64,000 nucleotides of DNA from NCBI RefSeq assembly GCF_001610955.1, contig NZ_CP014335.1:1529001-1593000 (forward strand). Direction: 5' to 3'. Position numbers and translations under genes: made by a program. Origin of the DNA: Geobacillus thermoleovorans (lineage in GTDB: Bacteria > Bacillota > Bacilli > Bacillales > Anoxybacillaceae). Below, piece after piece: positions 24,293 through 33,489 of the stretch. Each line of letters begins with the position of its first letter. Positions within the stretch are counted from its first letter, which is position 1. The notes under the pieces were generated by a model. The model was not told where the DNA came from. It did not search any database and saw only the letters and a program-made list of their open reading frames with translations.

Positions 24293-25585
24293 TCAGCCGG
24301 CGGCGCTTTGTTCCGCCGTCGGCGGCCGCAACCGGCTTGCCGGCAGCGTGATCGTCAACGTCGTCCCTTTTTGTACGGCGCTTTCGATCGTCCACGTTCC
24401 TCCCATTTGTTCGATGATTTTGACGGCGACCATCGCACCAAGCCCAGTGCCTTTTTCTTTTGTGCTGAAGTATGGCTCGCCGAAGCGGCGCACTTGTTCT
24501 TTCGTCATGCCAACGCCGTTGTCGGAAATGGTGATGACGACTGATGCCCCCCGGTTCTCGGCCGCAACATGGAGCGTGCCGCCGTTCGGCATCGCCTCAA
24601 TGCTGTTTTTCAACAAGTTGAGAAAACACTGTTGGAAATATTGTACGTTTCCGATGACGACACCATGTTCGAGGGAAGAGGATACATGGATCGAATGCAT
24701 ATGCGCCATTGGCGTAATCATTTGCAGCACTTTCTGAAGCTGGGTGGCGACATCAATCGGCTCGGTCTCTTTTGGCGCCGGTTTGGCAAACGTCAAATAG
24801 TCGCGGATGATGGCTTCCGCCCGCTCGAGTTCCTCTAAGGCGATGCGAATGTACCGCTCTTCGGTTTCGCGCGGCAGCCGACCAGTTTGCAGCAGCTGGA
24901 TGAATCCTTTGACGACGGTGAGCGGGTTGCGGATTTCATGGGAAATGCTGGCTGCCATTTGGCTGACGATCTGCATTTTTTCCATCTTCATCAGCTCTGC
25001 CCGAGCGAGCTGCGCCTCATGAAGCGTCTCCATCAAATAGACAGCGAACATCATGACGAACGGCGGCATCATAATAAAATACACGATATATGGCTTCGTT
25101 ACCGGAAAATCAGCAACAATCACGGCGACAAATGTCGTCAGCACCGCGAGCAAAAACGTCAGCCAAAGCGACATAACGAGCTTGCTCGACTGCGGCAGCT
25201 TGCGAAACAGCGGCGAAGCGGCCGCCGCTATGGCAAACATGATGGCGTAAACGATCAACGTGAGCGGCTGAAATCCGTACAAAACGGTGCGTGCCAGCAT
25301 CAAGACAACAAACAGCACCGCCCCGACCGCGCCGCCGCCATACAATGTCCCAAGCAAAAACGGAATTTGCCGGAAATCATGGACGCACAGCGGATCAATG
25401 TAAATCGGAAATTTCATGCACAAAACGGCCGCCAACGCCAAACAAGCCCCAAGCAGCGCCTGGCCATAGAGCGGGCGCTGCCGGATCGCTCGACTATGGT
25501 CATAAATAAACGAAAAGGCAAAGATCGTGACTAAAATATAAAATAAGTTGTTCAGGACGTGCTGGTTAATGTATAAACCCGCCAT
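24293..25585 (-). CDS. membrane sensor histidine kinase, KinB/LytS-type sensor
   Basis: A 430-residue kinase with six N-terminal membrane helices of the 5TM-LYT type (FRQIPFLLGTLYGGGAVGAV is diagnostic), then the phosphorylated His216 in ASISHEIRNPLTVVKGFIQLL, and a HATPase domain (NLLKNSIEAMPNGG, DNGVGM, GTGLGAMVA). Length, topology and the HEIRNPLTVVKGF box resemble Bacillus KinB, which feeds the Spo0 phosphorelay; that role here is inference. TAGGAG lies before the ATG. A broken MFS gene lies immediately upstream. Confidence 0.85.
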   Translation of the reverse strand: MAGLYINQHVLNNLFYILVTIFAFSFIYDHSRAIRQRPLYGQALLGACLALAAVLCMKFPIYIDPLCVHDFRQIPFLLGTLYGGGAVGAVLFVVLMLARTVLYGFQPLTLIVYAIMFAIAAAASPLFRKLPQSSKLVMSLWLTFLLAVLTTFVAVIVADFPVTKPYIVYFIMMPPFVMMFAVYLMETLHEAQLARAELMKMEKMQIVSQMAASISHEIRNPLTVVKGFIQLLQTGRLPRETEERYIRIALEELERAEAIIRDYLTFAKPAPKETEPIDVATQLQKVLQMITPMAHMHSIHVSSSLEHGVVIGNVQYFQQCFLNLLKNSIEAMPNGGTLHVAAENRGASVVITISDNGVGMTKEQVRRFGEPYFSTKEKGTGLGAMVAVKIIEQMGGTWTIESAVQKGTTLTITLPASRLRPPTAEQSAAG

Positions 25586-25663
25586 ACGAAAAATCTCCTA
25601 ACTGAATGGACCTTATCACCTTCCATTATAGCGAAAAGAGATTGAAAGAAAAATATGCATTGG

Positions 25664-26063
25664 CTATGTCCGGTCTTTCGGCAGCCAAACCGCCAAGGCG
25701 CCAAAGAGCGGCAGCACGCTGCAAAGCCCCATTCATGTGCCGAGCGACGACAAGTCGGCGATTTTGCCGAGCACGACCGCGCCGAGCGCCCCCATGCCAA
25801 ACGTCAGGCCGACGATGAGTCCGGACGCCATGCCGACATGGTTCGGAAGCAGCCGGTTGCATGACAGATGATGTCATGTTCAAGGCAAAGGCGACCCAGC
25901 CGATTTGCGCATACGACAGCTCCATTGTCGAGCGCAAAATCGGAAAGAGCGCCGGGATGACCGCTTGCATCGCATCGTTCAAAAAGTGGCCGAGGCTGAT
26001 GGCGAACAAAATCGGGTAGACGGTCATTCTTGCGGCGCTCGTTCGCTCTGTATGGGTGTTCAT
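25664..26063 (-). pseudogene. MFS transporter remnant (fosmidomycin-resistance-like), internally deleted
   Basis: The first 68 codons read as the N-terminus of a Fsr/YfnC-type MFS pump (ISLGHFLNDAMQAVIPALFP then LSYAQIGWVAFALNMTSSVMQP). The frame is then lost. In another frame the C-terminal region of the same family follows directly (NRLLPNHVGMASGLIVGLTF, GMGALGAVVLGKIADL), with an in-frame TGA, and ends in VWLPKDRT. About 250 central codons are missing, so this is an inactive gene created by internal deletion. Confidence 0.75.
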
Positions 26064-26123
26064 CGTTCTCCCCTGTTCAAAATATATCTAATATTCCTAA
26101 TTATACTTGATCCTATTGTATTT

Positions 26124-27272
26124 TCAATCACCGGCCCGGTAATTCAACTTTTCTTTTCCGGATGCCCCGATCGCGAGCTTGACGCTCACGGACAGCGTGT
26201 TGTTGCCGAGCGGGATGAGGCCATTGGACTGATGTTGTTTCCAAATATCCGGACGCTGGCGATACAGCTGCTCCGACAGATTCAATATATCGATCTGCTG
26301 CTTCTTGCCAAGTTCATACAAGCGGCGGATCTCCTGCTTCACCGTTTGTTCCGCCAGTTTGGTCAGTTGTTTTCGCGAGAGCGGTTTGCGCAGTTCGATG
26401 ATGGCGCCTTGCGCCTGCACTTGGACATCAAAAGCGGGCTCTCCATCCTTCACTTTGACCGACCATTTCGTTTTCGGTTCCCGGACGACAAGAGAGGCGA
26501 CCGTTTTCCCTTTTTGTTTGACATAAATCGGGGTGCGGCGAATGTCGTGTTCGAGCCAGCGAAGTCCCTCTAGATCGGAACGGCGGACACATTGCTGCAG
26601 GCTGTAATGGTGGACAAAACACACGCCGGAAACAGCGAGCATCGGTTTCGGCTTTTTATTTTCGATCCAGCGCCGGCGGTCGAGCGTTAAATAAGGAAGC
26701 CTTGCTGTATCGGCTTTTTCATCCATATCGACAATCAGCCGGCTGAGCCGGATCGGGCGGATAAACGAACTTTGTTGAAAGATTTCTTCCGGATTGGACA
26801 ACAGCGAATAATACGAGGAAGCGTTTAACAGCGGCGTCGCTTCAAACAGCTCGGACAGCGGCTCATCGGTGGCGTACACCCATGCTGTATGGCGAATTTC
26901 GTTGTAACGGTTCAGCACGTCGATCACATCGGCCACGATGCCTTTTTGCAAGGCCCGTTTCGTAAAGACAATGCTTTTTACATGGCCCCATGACACCCTT
27001 TGTTGAATGGAAGGATAGATTTTGTCGGTCGCGATATTAAACGTTTCGCCAGCGGCTTTGCCGATGGAAACGGCCGCTTTCTCTTTGCCGCCTCCGGCCT
27101 CGACTTTGGCGAGGGCGGTGAAACCAACCAGCTGAACGTAGGCGACCACTTGACCATCTTTATAATCCACCCCAATGGCATGCATATACACAATATGATC
27201 GATGTTGCGCGTATCCCAACAGCCGCTGAGCAAGATGACGGAAGCGATGATGGGAAAGAGCCGCTTCCTCAT
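26124..27272 (-). CDS. germinant receptor C subunit (Ger(x)C lipoprotein), operon 1
   Basis: A 382-residue spore-germination lipoprotein. The signal peptide ends in the lipobox LLSGC, the +1 cysteine being residue 18, and the mature part follows the GerAC pattern (WDTRNIDHIVYMHAIGVDY). It is the last gene of a three-gene receptor operon transcribed leftwards, with its start overlapping the stop of the A-subunit gene by four bases. The protein should sit on the outer face of the spore inner membrane, anchored by diacylglycerol. Confidence 0.9.
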   Translation of the reverse strand: MRKRLFPIIASVILLSGCWDTRNIDHIVYMHAIGVDYKDGQVVAYVQLVGFTALAKVEAGGGKEKAAVSIGKAAGETFNIATDKIYPSIQQRVSWGHVKSIVFTKRALQKGIVADVIDVLNRYNEIRHTAWVYATDEPLSELFEATPLLNASSYYSLLSNPEEIFQQSSFIRPIRLSRLIVDMDEKADTARLPYLTLDRRRWIENKKPKPMLAVSGVCFVHHYSLQQCVRRSDLEGLRWLEHDIRRTPIYVKQKGKTVASLVVREPKTKWSVKVKDGEPAFDVQVQAQGAIIELRKPLSRKQLTKLAEQTVKQEIRRLYELGKKQQIDILNLSEQLYRQRPDIWKQHQSNGLIPLGNNTLSVSVKLAIGASGKEKLNYRAGD

Positions 27273-28807
27273 TTTTGTTCCCTCTCTTTCGCAATGAGAT
27301 CATTTGGGCGCACAATGCGGTCGCGCGTGCGGAACTGTTTCCATGTGCTCGGGATAAATACTTTCCCGATATCTTTTGAGGGCGGCGCCAGCGGCGTCAA
27401 GTACGGAACGCCGCAGGTGCGCAAGTTGACCGCATAAGTCAAGATGAAAAACAGCGACAGAATGAAGCCAAACAGGCCAAGAACGGTGGAGGCCGTCAGG
27501 ACAATAAAGCGCAGCAAGGTGACGCTGCCGGCCATGTTTTGGTTGACGAGCGTGAATGTCGAGATGACGGAAATGGCGGCGATGACGAGTGTGGCCGGGG
27601 CGGCAAGCCCCGCGTTGATCGCCGCCTGGCCGATGATTAAGCCGCCGACGACGGACAGCGTCTGCCCGATGGCGATTGGCAGACGCATCCCGGCTTCCTT
27701 AAACACCTCAAACAAAATCATCATCACAAACATCTCCAGCGGCACCGGAAGCGGCACTCCTTGGCGCGACAAAATGAGCGTCGCCAGCAAGGTGAACGGA
27801 AGCTGGTCCGGATGGAAGGAGGTCAAGGCGACCCAGGCGCCCGGCAAATAAATGGCGACCGAAGTGCCGACGAGCCGAAGCAGGCGCTGAAATACGACAA
27901 ACAAGAAAAACGTGTTGTTATCTTCCGACGTGTTCAGCAAAAACGTTAAATTGCCCGGGCCGATCAAGGCGGTCGGCGCCCCGTCGACCAAGATGATAAA
28001 ACGGCCGTTGAGGAGCGAATTGACGGCAAAATCGGGCCGCCCGGTATAACCGAACATCGGGAACAAAGAAAACCGGGTGTCAGACAACCACTCCTCAATT
28101 TGATTGGTGCTTGTCACCGAGTCGATGTACAAACTGAGCAGACGGCTTCTCACCTCATCGATGATGGTCGTGTTGGCAATATCATCGACATAAAGGAGCC
28201 CGACTTTTGTCTGGCTGCGCGTGCCGATGACAAACGGTTCATAGACGAGCCGGTGCGAGCGCAGCCGCTTGCGGATGAGCGCCACGTTTTTGCTGATTTC
28301 TTCAATAAATCCATCTTTGGGTCCACGGATCGATACTTCCGTGTTCGGCTCTTCCGGATCGCGGTTGGGCGGGCTGGCGAGCGGCATCGTGTACAAGACA
28401 TCGGCTTCGTGAAAATAAATGAGCAAATCACCGCTAAACAGCTTGAAGTTGAGATCATCGATCCGCACTTCTTTTCCCATATACTCAAGCGCCGCCGGTT
28501 TGCGGGCCTCGATGTCGGCGGCCGAAAAGCATGGATGGTGTTCGCACAGCTCGCGGAACATCGGATAAATGGCCTTTTGCAGCATTTGCGTATCGCACAG
28601 TTCTTCACAATAAATAAACAGCAAGTGCACCACAGCCGCCGAGCCGTCAGGCAAAGAGGATGGAATCGCGGCTTCCGTCATGATGACGTCAGGGCATTTG
28701 GCGTACATCGTGCGCAACGCCTCTTCGGAGATGATGACGGTCTCGAGCCCTGTGTAATCGTCTTTCAACCGCTTGCCTTCGGCGGCGCGCATGGGTCGTT
28801 TCATCAT
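27269..28807 (-). CDS. germinant receptor A subunit (GerA family), operon 1
   Basis: A 512-residue GerAA-type subunit. A soluble N-terminal half (with VSIRGPKDGFIEEISKNVAL, the hallmark region) precedes about five membrane helices (including PLPVPLEMFVMMILFEVFKE) and the conserved end GVPYLTPLAPPS. It forms a nutrient receptor with the B and C subunits encoded on either side. ATGATG overlaps the stop of the B-subunit gene; a GAGGGATGAC ribosome site lies before it. Confidence 0.92.
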   Translation of the reverse strand: MMKRPMRAAEGKRLKDDYTGLETVIISEEALRTMYAKCPDVIMTEAAIPSSLPDGSAAVVHLLFIYCEELCDTQMLQKAIYPMFRELCEHHPCFSAADIEARKPAALEYMGKEVRIDDLNFKLFSGDLLIYFHEADVLYTMPLASPPNRDPEEPNTEVSIRGPKDGFIEEISKNVALIRKRLRSHRLVYEPFVIGTRSQTKVGLLYVDDIANTTIIDEVRSRLLSLYIDSVTSTNQIEEWLSDTRFSLFPMFGYTGRPDFAVNSLLNGRFIILVDGAPTALIGPGNLTFLLNTSEDNNTFFLFVVFQRLLRLVGTSVAIYLPGAWVALTSFHPDQLPFTLLATLILSRQGVPLPVPLEMFVMMILFEVFKEAGMRLPIAIGQTLSVVGGLIIGQAAINAGLAAPATLVIAAISVISTFTLVNQNMAGSVTLLRFIVLTASTVLGLFGFILSLFFILTYAVNLRTCGVPYLTPLAPPSKDIGKVFIPSTWKQFRTRDRIVRPNDLIAKEREQK

Positions 28808-29898
28808 GTCATCCCTCTTTTCTTTTTTCGGTATGCCAACAAAGCGAAACCACTTAACACAACGGACAGCGCAAGACTAAACAGCAGCGATGCCGGCAGC
28901 ACCCCATGTTTGACAAAATGCAAAAACTGTTCATCGCTGACCGGCGCCAGCGCCGCCAATGTGATCGCCAAGTAGAGGACAATGAGCACCCAACGGCGGG
29001 TTTGCGGATGGCGGATCGGAAACAATTCCACAATCAGCGCTGTCGATAAGGAGATGCGGATAAAGGCGCCGGACAGCCATTGATAGACCGACAGAAAGTC
29101 CACATGCTCAATGTACGTCCCTAAACTGACCATCCGCCATTGCTCAAACGCCGGATAGCGAAGGCGCGTCGCCTGCTCGGGGCCAAATTCGGTGATGGCG
29201 CCAATCGTCGGCCCGATGCTCAGCCCGGCTGTGAAAACAGCGATGGCGGCAAGCGCCTTCCATGAAAATGGGCGAGGCAGGCGATGGGAGAGAAACAATA
29301 GAACGATCACTTCCACATATCCCGCTCCGGCGTACATCATGCCGTTGAGCACAGGTCCAACACCATGTTCAAGCGTTGGTCTGAGCAGTGAATAATCTTT
29401 ATGAGGCGTGGTCGAGAGCATAACGAAAAAACCAAACACGATGACGAACGGGCAAATGATCATGGAAGTGTTGGCAATCGAGTCGATGCCTTGGTACGAG
29501 TTATAAAAACAAACGGCCACGATGACCAAAATCAGCGCCCATCTCGGCGTCGCCGTCAAATAAGAGGTGGTGGTAAACGTGACCGTATCGTTTAACGTGA
29601 CAAAACTATGAAGAAGCAAGAATGCGCTGCTGACACCGGCCATCGCATAAGCAGCCGCGCTCGAAAACCGGGCCTTGAGCCAGTCAAACAGCCGCTCGCC
29701 GTTCAGTTGTCGGATGGTGAAATAAAGCAGCGGCAGCCAGAGGAGCAAACCTCCCAACGCTCCCAAGGCGGCGATCCACGCATCGCGGTGGGCGGCCTCA
29801 AGCATAAAGGGGATGATGATGACATGATTCATCAGCCCGACCGACAGCATGACCATGAATAATAGTTGCAGGACGCTAAGCGGCTGTCCGTTCATCAT
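28804..29898 (-). CDS. germinant receptor B subunit (GerAB/ArcD-like permease), operon 1
   Basis: A 364-residue membrane protein of the spore-germination permease family (APC superfamily), with ten predicted helices. It probably binds the nutrient germinant. It is the first gene of this operon, giving the order B-A-C, which differs from the A-B-C order of gerA/gerB of B. subtilis. AAAGGGATCC precedes the tandem ATGs. Ligand cannot be predicted from sequence. Confidence 0.9.
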   Translation of the reverse strand: MMNGQPLSVLQLLFMVMLSVGLMNHVIIIPFMLEAAHRDAWIAALGALGGLLLWLPLLYFTIRQLNGERLFDWLKARFSSAAAYAMAGVSSAFLLLHSFVTLNDTVTFTTTSYLTATPRWALILVIVAVCFYNSYQGIDSIANTSMIICPFVIVFGFFVMLSTTPHKDYSLLRPTLEHGVGPVLNGMMYAGAGYVEVIVLLFLSHRLPRPFSWKALAAIAVFTAGLSIGPTIGAITEFGPEQATRLRYPAFEQWRMVSLGTYIEHVDFLSVYQWLSGAFIRISLSTALIVELFPIRHPQTRRWVLIVLYLAITLAALAPVSDEQFLHFVKHGVLPASLLFSLALSVVLSGFALLAYRKKKRGMT

Positions 29899-30064
29899 GG
29901 ATCCCTTTCTTTCTATACGATCTCTAGAACGATAGTGTTTCCAGTCTAGGGTAATTTATCCGTCCAAACGGCAAACCAACAGCGAAACTTCTCAGGCGGC
30001 AGGGGGCACAATACAGGGAAGAAAGGGCGAACATCAACGGCATGCAAGGGGGGCGCAGCATGAA

Positions 30065-30343
30065 ATGGCTTCATTTGACGATCGGCGTGAAGATTTCCGT
30101 CTGCCACCCCACCCGGTGTATGTCCCGGTGACGCTGATCCGGGATGGCCAGCTGTTGGCAGACGAATTAGCGGAGCTTGGGAAAACGGAGCAATGGCTGG
30201 CCGCCAAACTGCAAAAACAAGGAATTGCCTCGCCAAAAGACGTGTTGATCGCCGAGTGGCTCGAAGGAGATGGGCTGTTTGTTCAGACGTATCAGCCCGC
30301 CGAGCGGCAACGGTCAACGCGGCGGCCGACGGCGTCGGAATGA
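30065..30343 (+). CDS. short protein resembling the C-terminal domain of DUF421 (YetF) proteins
   Basis: A 92-residue soluble protein. The core (PVYVPVTLIRDGQLLADELAE then LGKTEQWLAAKLQKQGIASP and KDVLIAEW) resembles the cytoplasmic C-terminal domain of DUF421/YetF membrane proteins, but the usual three N-terminal helices are absent. It is either a domain-only homologue or a truncated relic. The start is uncertain: GGGGGG favours an ATG at 30060, which reads another frame and stops after 18 codons, while 30065 is further from the site. Confidence 0.5.
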   Translation: MASFDDRREDFRLPPHPVYVPVTLIRDGQLLADELAELGKTEQWLAAKLQKQGIASPKDVLIAEWLEGDGLFVQTYQPAERQRSTRRPTASE

Positions 30344-30349
30344 GAGGAA

Positions 30350-30384
30350 GAAAGAATCCAGGGATGGATTCTTTCTTTATTTTG
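30350..30384 (+). terminator. intrinsic terminator
   Basis: GAAAGAATCC pairs with GGATTCTTTC, followed by TTTATTTT. Confidence 0.85.
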
Positions 30385-30394
30385 GAAAAAACTC

Positions 30395-30435
30395 TTGCCT
30401 TTCTTCTGTTTTATGTGTACTATTAGTTATAGTAC
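30395..30435 (+). promoter_or_regulatory. promoter and autoregulatory operator of the ytrA-like operon
   Basis: TTGCCT (30395-30400) and TACTAT (30418-30423) are 17 bp apart. A perfect inverted repeat, GTACTAT-N5-ATAGTAC (30417-30435), covers the -10 box, so bound regulator would block RNA polymerase. This is the expected arrangement for a YtrA-type GntR repressor. Confidence 0.7.
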
Positions 30436-30463
30436 GGTTGTGACAATGAGAGGAGGAGGGGAG

Positions 30464-30871
30464 ATGTTTGAGCTTGATATCCGCAGTCGCCAGCCGATTT
30501 ACGAACAACTGATTGACAAAATGAAAGAAATGATCGTCCGCGAACTATGGCAGCCGCACGATCAGCTGCCATCGGTCAGGACGATGGCGAAACAGCTGAT
30601 GGTGAATCCGAACACGATTCAAAAAGCGTACCGCGAACTGGAACGCGACGGCTGGATTTATTCGATTCCAGGGAAAGGCAGCTTCGTTGCCCCGCGCTCG
30701 AAAGAACCAAACATCGAGGCGATCGCTGCGGTCCGTGAGCAGCTTGTCCGCCTTGTCAAGGAAGCACGGTTTTTAGGGGTGACAAATGAGCAGTTATGGC
30801 AATGGGTTCGAGAAGGAGAGAAAGAGGGGGAGAATCGTGATTCAACTTGTGGACGTGACGAAAATGTTTGA
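30464..30871 (+). CDS. GntR family regulator, YtrA subfamily
   Basis: A 135-residue regulator with an N-terminal winged helix (QPIYEQLIDKMKEMIVRELW, then LPSVRTMAKQLMVNPNTIQK) and a very short C-terminal dimerisation segment, which defines the YtrA subfamily. The ATG follows AGGAGGGGAG. Its 3' end overlaps the start of the ABC ATPase gene by 35 bp, so the genes are translationally linked. Relatives repress ABC transporter operons and respond to cell-wall antibiotics; that response is inferred here. Confidence 0.88.
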   Translation: MFELDIRSRQPIYEQLIDKMKEMIVRELWQPHDQLPSVRTMAKQLMVNPNTIQKAYRELERDGWIYSIPGKGSFVAPRSKEPNIEAIAAVREQLVRLVKEARFLGVTNEQLWQWVREGEKEGENRDSTCGRDENV

Positions 30872-31736
30872 TCGATTTGCCGCTGTCAAGGGCGCGAACA
30901 TGATGGTGCCAAAAGGATCGATTTACGGGCTGCTCGGCCCGAACGGCGCCGGGAAAACGACGCTGCTAAAGATGATGGCCGGCATTCTCCGCCAAGATCG
31001 CGGAACGATTACAGTGGACGGGGAGGATGTGTGGGAAAATGTCCGGGTGAAGCAACGCCTTTTGTTTTTGCCGGACTTTGTCTACTTTTTTCCGCACGCG
31101 ACGATTCGGCAAATGGCGGATTTTTACGAGCAACTGTACCCGTCGTTCAGCCGCGGGCGGTTTACAGAATTGCGGTCCGCTTTTTCGCTTGATGTTGATC
31201 AAAAAATTCAGCAGTTTTCCAAAGGCATGCAGCGCCAAGCGGCGTTTTGGCTCGCCTTTTCCGTCCAGCCGGATGTGCTCATTATGGATGAGCCGCTTGA
31301 TGGGCTCGATGCATTCGTCCGCCGTCATGTGAAGCAGCTGCTCATAGAAGAAGTGGCCGAACGGGAGATGACGGTCGTCATTTCGTCGCACAATTTGCGC
31401 GAGCTCGAAGATTTATGCGACATCGTCGGATTGATGGCGCAAGGGACCGTACGGATGGAGCGCGATTTAAACGAGCTGCGCGCCGGGATGCATAAAATTC
31501 AAGTCGCGTTTCGCGGCGGATTTCCGAGCGAGTTGGCCGAACGCCTTGACATCGTGCATCGCGAGGAGCGCGGCAGCATCGTTCTTCTTGTCGTCCGCGG
31601 CGAGAAACGATCCATCGAAGAGACGGTGAGTTCGTTTGCTCCGCTCATTCTTGACGTCTTGCCGTTGTCGTTGGAAGAAATTTTTGTGTATGAAATGGGG
31701 GATGTTGTCGATGTCCGCGAAACGGTTGTCGGCTAA
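30837..31736 (+). CDS. ABC transporter ATP-binding protein (YtrB-like)
   Basis: A 299-residue ATPase: Walker A GPNGAGKTT, signature region FSKGMQRQ and Walker B VLIMDEPLDGLD, with the switch histidine in VISSHNLREL. The signature lacks the standard LSGGQ but keeps the SKGM form common in ABC-2-type drug or bacitracin exporters. The GTG start follows GAGGGGGAG and overlaps the regulator gene. It pairs with the downstream permease. Confidence 0.88.
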   Translation: MIQLVDVTKMFDRFAAVKGANMMVPKGSIYGLLGPNGAGKTTLLKMMAGILRQDRGTITVDGEDVWENVRVKQRLLFLPDFVYFFPHATIRQMADFYEQLYPSFSRGRFTELRSAFSLDVDQKIQQFSKGMQRQAAFWLAFSVQPDVLIMDEPLDGLDAFVRRHVKQLLIEEVAEREMTVVISSHNLRELEDLCDIVGLMAQGTVRMERDLNELRAGMHKIQVAFRGGFPSELAERLDIVHREERGSIVLLVVRGEKRSIEETVSSFAPLILDVLPLSLEEIFVYEMGDVVDVRETVVG

Positions 31737-33420
31737 CCGCGCCATGTGGACGCAAAATGTTCGCCAAATCGGCTGGATTGCCATCATTCATCTGCTGTTA
31801 TGGCTGGCGGCGATCGTATTGCCGATTGGGCTTTCGTACTCGCAATATGATCCAAAAGTCGGAAATGTGCCGCAATGGAAGAACGTATACTATATATCCA
31901 ACGGGTTCGAGACGTTGATTGCTTGGCTTGTCCCGATCTTGGCGGCGGCCGGTGTGCTTCGCTACATGCACGAGAAACGGTCGGCTGATTTCATCCATAG
32001 CTTGCCAATCCGCCGCACCGAACTGCTTGTGGGGCAAGTGCTATTTGGCTGGATGCTTTTAATTGTGCCGCTTGCCGTGACCGCGTTGGCCGCCATTGGA
32101 TGCCTGTATGGGCTCGATCTCCCGTGGCCGATTGGGGCGGCGGATGTAGGGCGCTGGTTCGGTGAGACGCTGGTGATGGAAACGGTTATTTTTGCTTTTA
32201 GCATCGTTATGGGGGTGCTTGTCGGCCAATCGGTGCTTCATATTGTGTTGACAAACATTTTTCTCGTTTTTCCGGCCGGCATCATGGTCCTTATGTTTAG
32301 CAACTTGTCGCTATTATTATACGGATTTCCGGATATGTACTATTTATCAAGCGAACTGGAACAGTGGGTGATGCCGATTCGTTATGCGATGCTGACGGAT
32401 CAAGCGATGAGTGCGGGAGAAATCGGGATGTTGCTGCTGTTGTCGCTTCTATTTTTCAGTTTGTCCATTTGGCTGTACGAGCGGCGGCCGACGGAAGCGG
32501 CCGGGCAGGCGCTCGCCTTTTCAGTGCTTCGCCCGCTGTTTGTGTATGGAGTGGCATTTTGTTCTTGGCTTGTTGGCGGTTTCTATTTCGGAAACGTAGA
32601 AAGCAAGTGGAACTGGACGATATTCGGCTATATCAGCTTTTCCTTGATCGGGTATGCCATTGCCCAGATGGTGATTGCGAAAACGTGGCGTGTCTTTCAC
32701 CGTTGGAAAGGATATATCGCGTTTGCGGGAGCGATGGGGGTCATCTGCCTGCTTGTTCATTTCGATCCCCTCGGTTATGAACAGCGCGTGCCGGCGCTGG
32801 CGGACATCAAACAAGTATATTTCGGCCAATCGGCCATGAATTTTGAACATCCTGAAATGATAGGCCGCTCATTTGAAGAGGTTGACCAGTTTTTGCGCAG
32901 CCAAGAAAACATCAAGGCAGTAAGGGCGTTCCATGAGCAGCTTGTGCACGATCAGCCGTCGCCGCCTCGGTTTGCCAACATCCGGACAGTTGTGATCGGC
33001 TATGTGCTAAAAGACGGCACGCGCCTCCTCCGCCGCTACGTAGTGCCGATTGAACCGTACATGCCGTATTTTCAGCGCATCATGGGCTCAAAAGAATATA
33101 AGCAGCAATATTATTTGTTGCTTCGCCCAGGAGGCTATGCGCCGATCCGTCAGGTGACGATCCGAAATGTGGAAACCGGGCGGGCAGAGGTTGTGCTTGC
33201 CGAGCCGAAGGAGATTGAGTCGTTTGTCCAGGCGCTCAAACAAGATTTGTGGAATGAGCCGGTGGAGGACATCATCGGCGGGGGGAGCACATGGCAGGGG
33301 AATATTGAATTGCTGCAAAGCGACGGCGATTCGTTTACCGTTCCCTTGTCTTCACACAGCACCCATGTTCGCGAGTGGTTGCAACAACAGCATCATTGGG
33401 AGCAAATACAGAAAAGGTAA
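31711..33420 (+). CDS. ABC transporter permease with C-terminal soluble domain
   Basis: A 569-residue protein. The first 370 residues hold about eight membrane helices of the ABC-2/YtrC type (IGWIAIIHLLLWLAAIVLPI, RSADFIHSLPIRRTELLVGQ), and the last 200 residues are a soluble domain (DUF6449-like as I recall) rich in acidic and aromatic residues. The ATG at 31711 follows GGGGGATG and overlaps the ATPase stop. With YtrA and YtrB-like partners it forms an exporter of unknown substrate. Confidence 0.82.
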   Translation: MSAKRLSANRAMWTQNVRQIGWIAIIHLLLWLAAIVLPIGLSYSQYDPKVGNVPQWKNVYYISNGFETLIAWLVPILAAAGVLRYMHEKRSADFIHSLPIRRTELLVGQVLFGWMLLIVPLAVTALAAIGCLYGLDLPWPIGAADVGRWFGETLVMETVIFAFSIVMGVLVGQSVLHIVLTNIFLVFPAGIMVLMFSNLSLLLYGFPDMYYLSSELEQWVMPIRYAMLTDQAMSAGEIGMLLLLSLLFFSLSIWLYERRPTEAAGQALAFSVLRPLFVYGVAFCSWLVGGFYFGNVESKWNWTIFGYISFSLIGYAIAQMVIAKTWRVFHRWKGYIAFAGAMGVICLLVHFDPLGYEQRVPALADIKQVYFGQSAMNFEHPEMIGRSFEEVDQFLRSQENIKAVRAFHEQLVHDQPSPPRFANIRTVVIGYVLKDGTRLLRRYVVPIEPYMPYFQRIMGSKEYKQQYYLLLRPGGYAPIRQVTIRNVETGRAEVVLAEPKEIESFVQALKQDLWNEPVEDIIGGGSTWQGNIELLQSDGDSFTVPLSSHSTHVREWLQQQHHWEQIQKR

Positions 33421-33436
33421 CGCCCGATGAAGAGAA

Positions 33437-33475
33437 AAGGTGTCCCGTTGCTTTTGGGGCACCTTCCTCTTTTTG
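33437..33475 (+). terminator. intrinsic terminator of the ytr-like operon
   Basis: AAGGTGTCCC pairs with GGGGCACCTT, followed by CCTCTTTTT. Confidence 0.8.
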
Positions 33476-33489
33476 CCCCCGGCTGTTGG

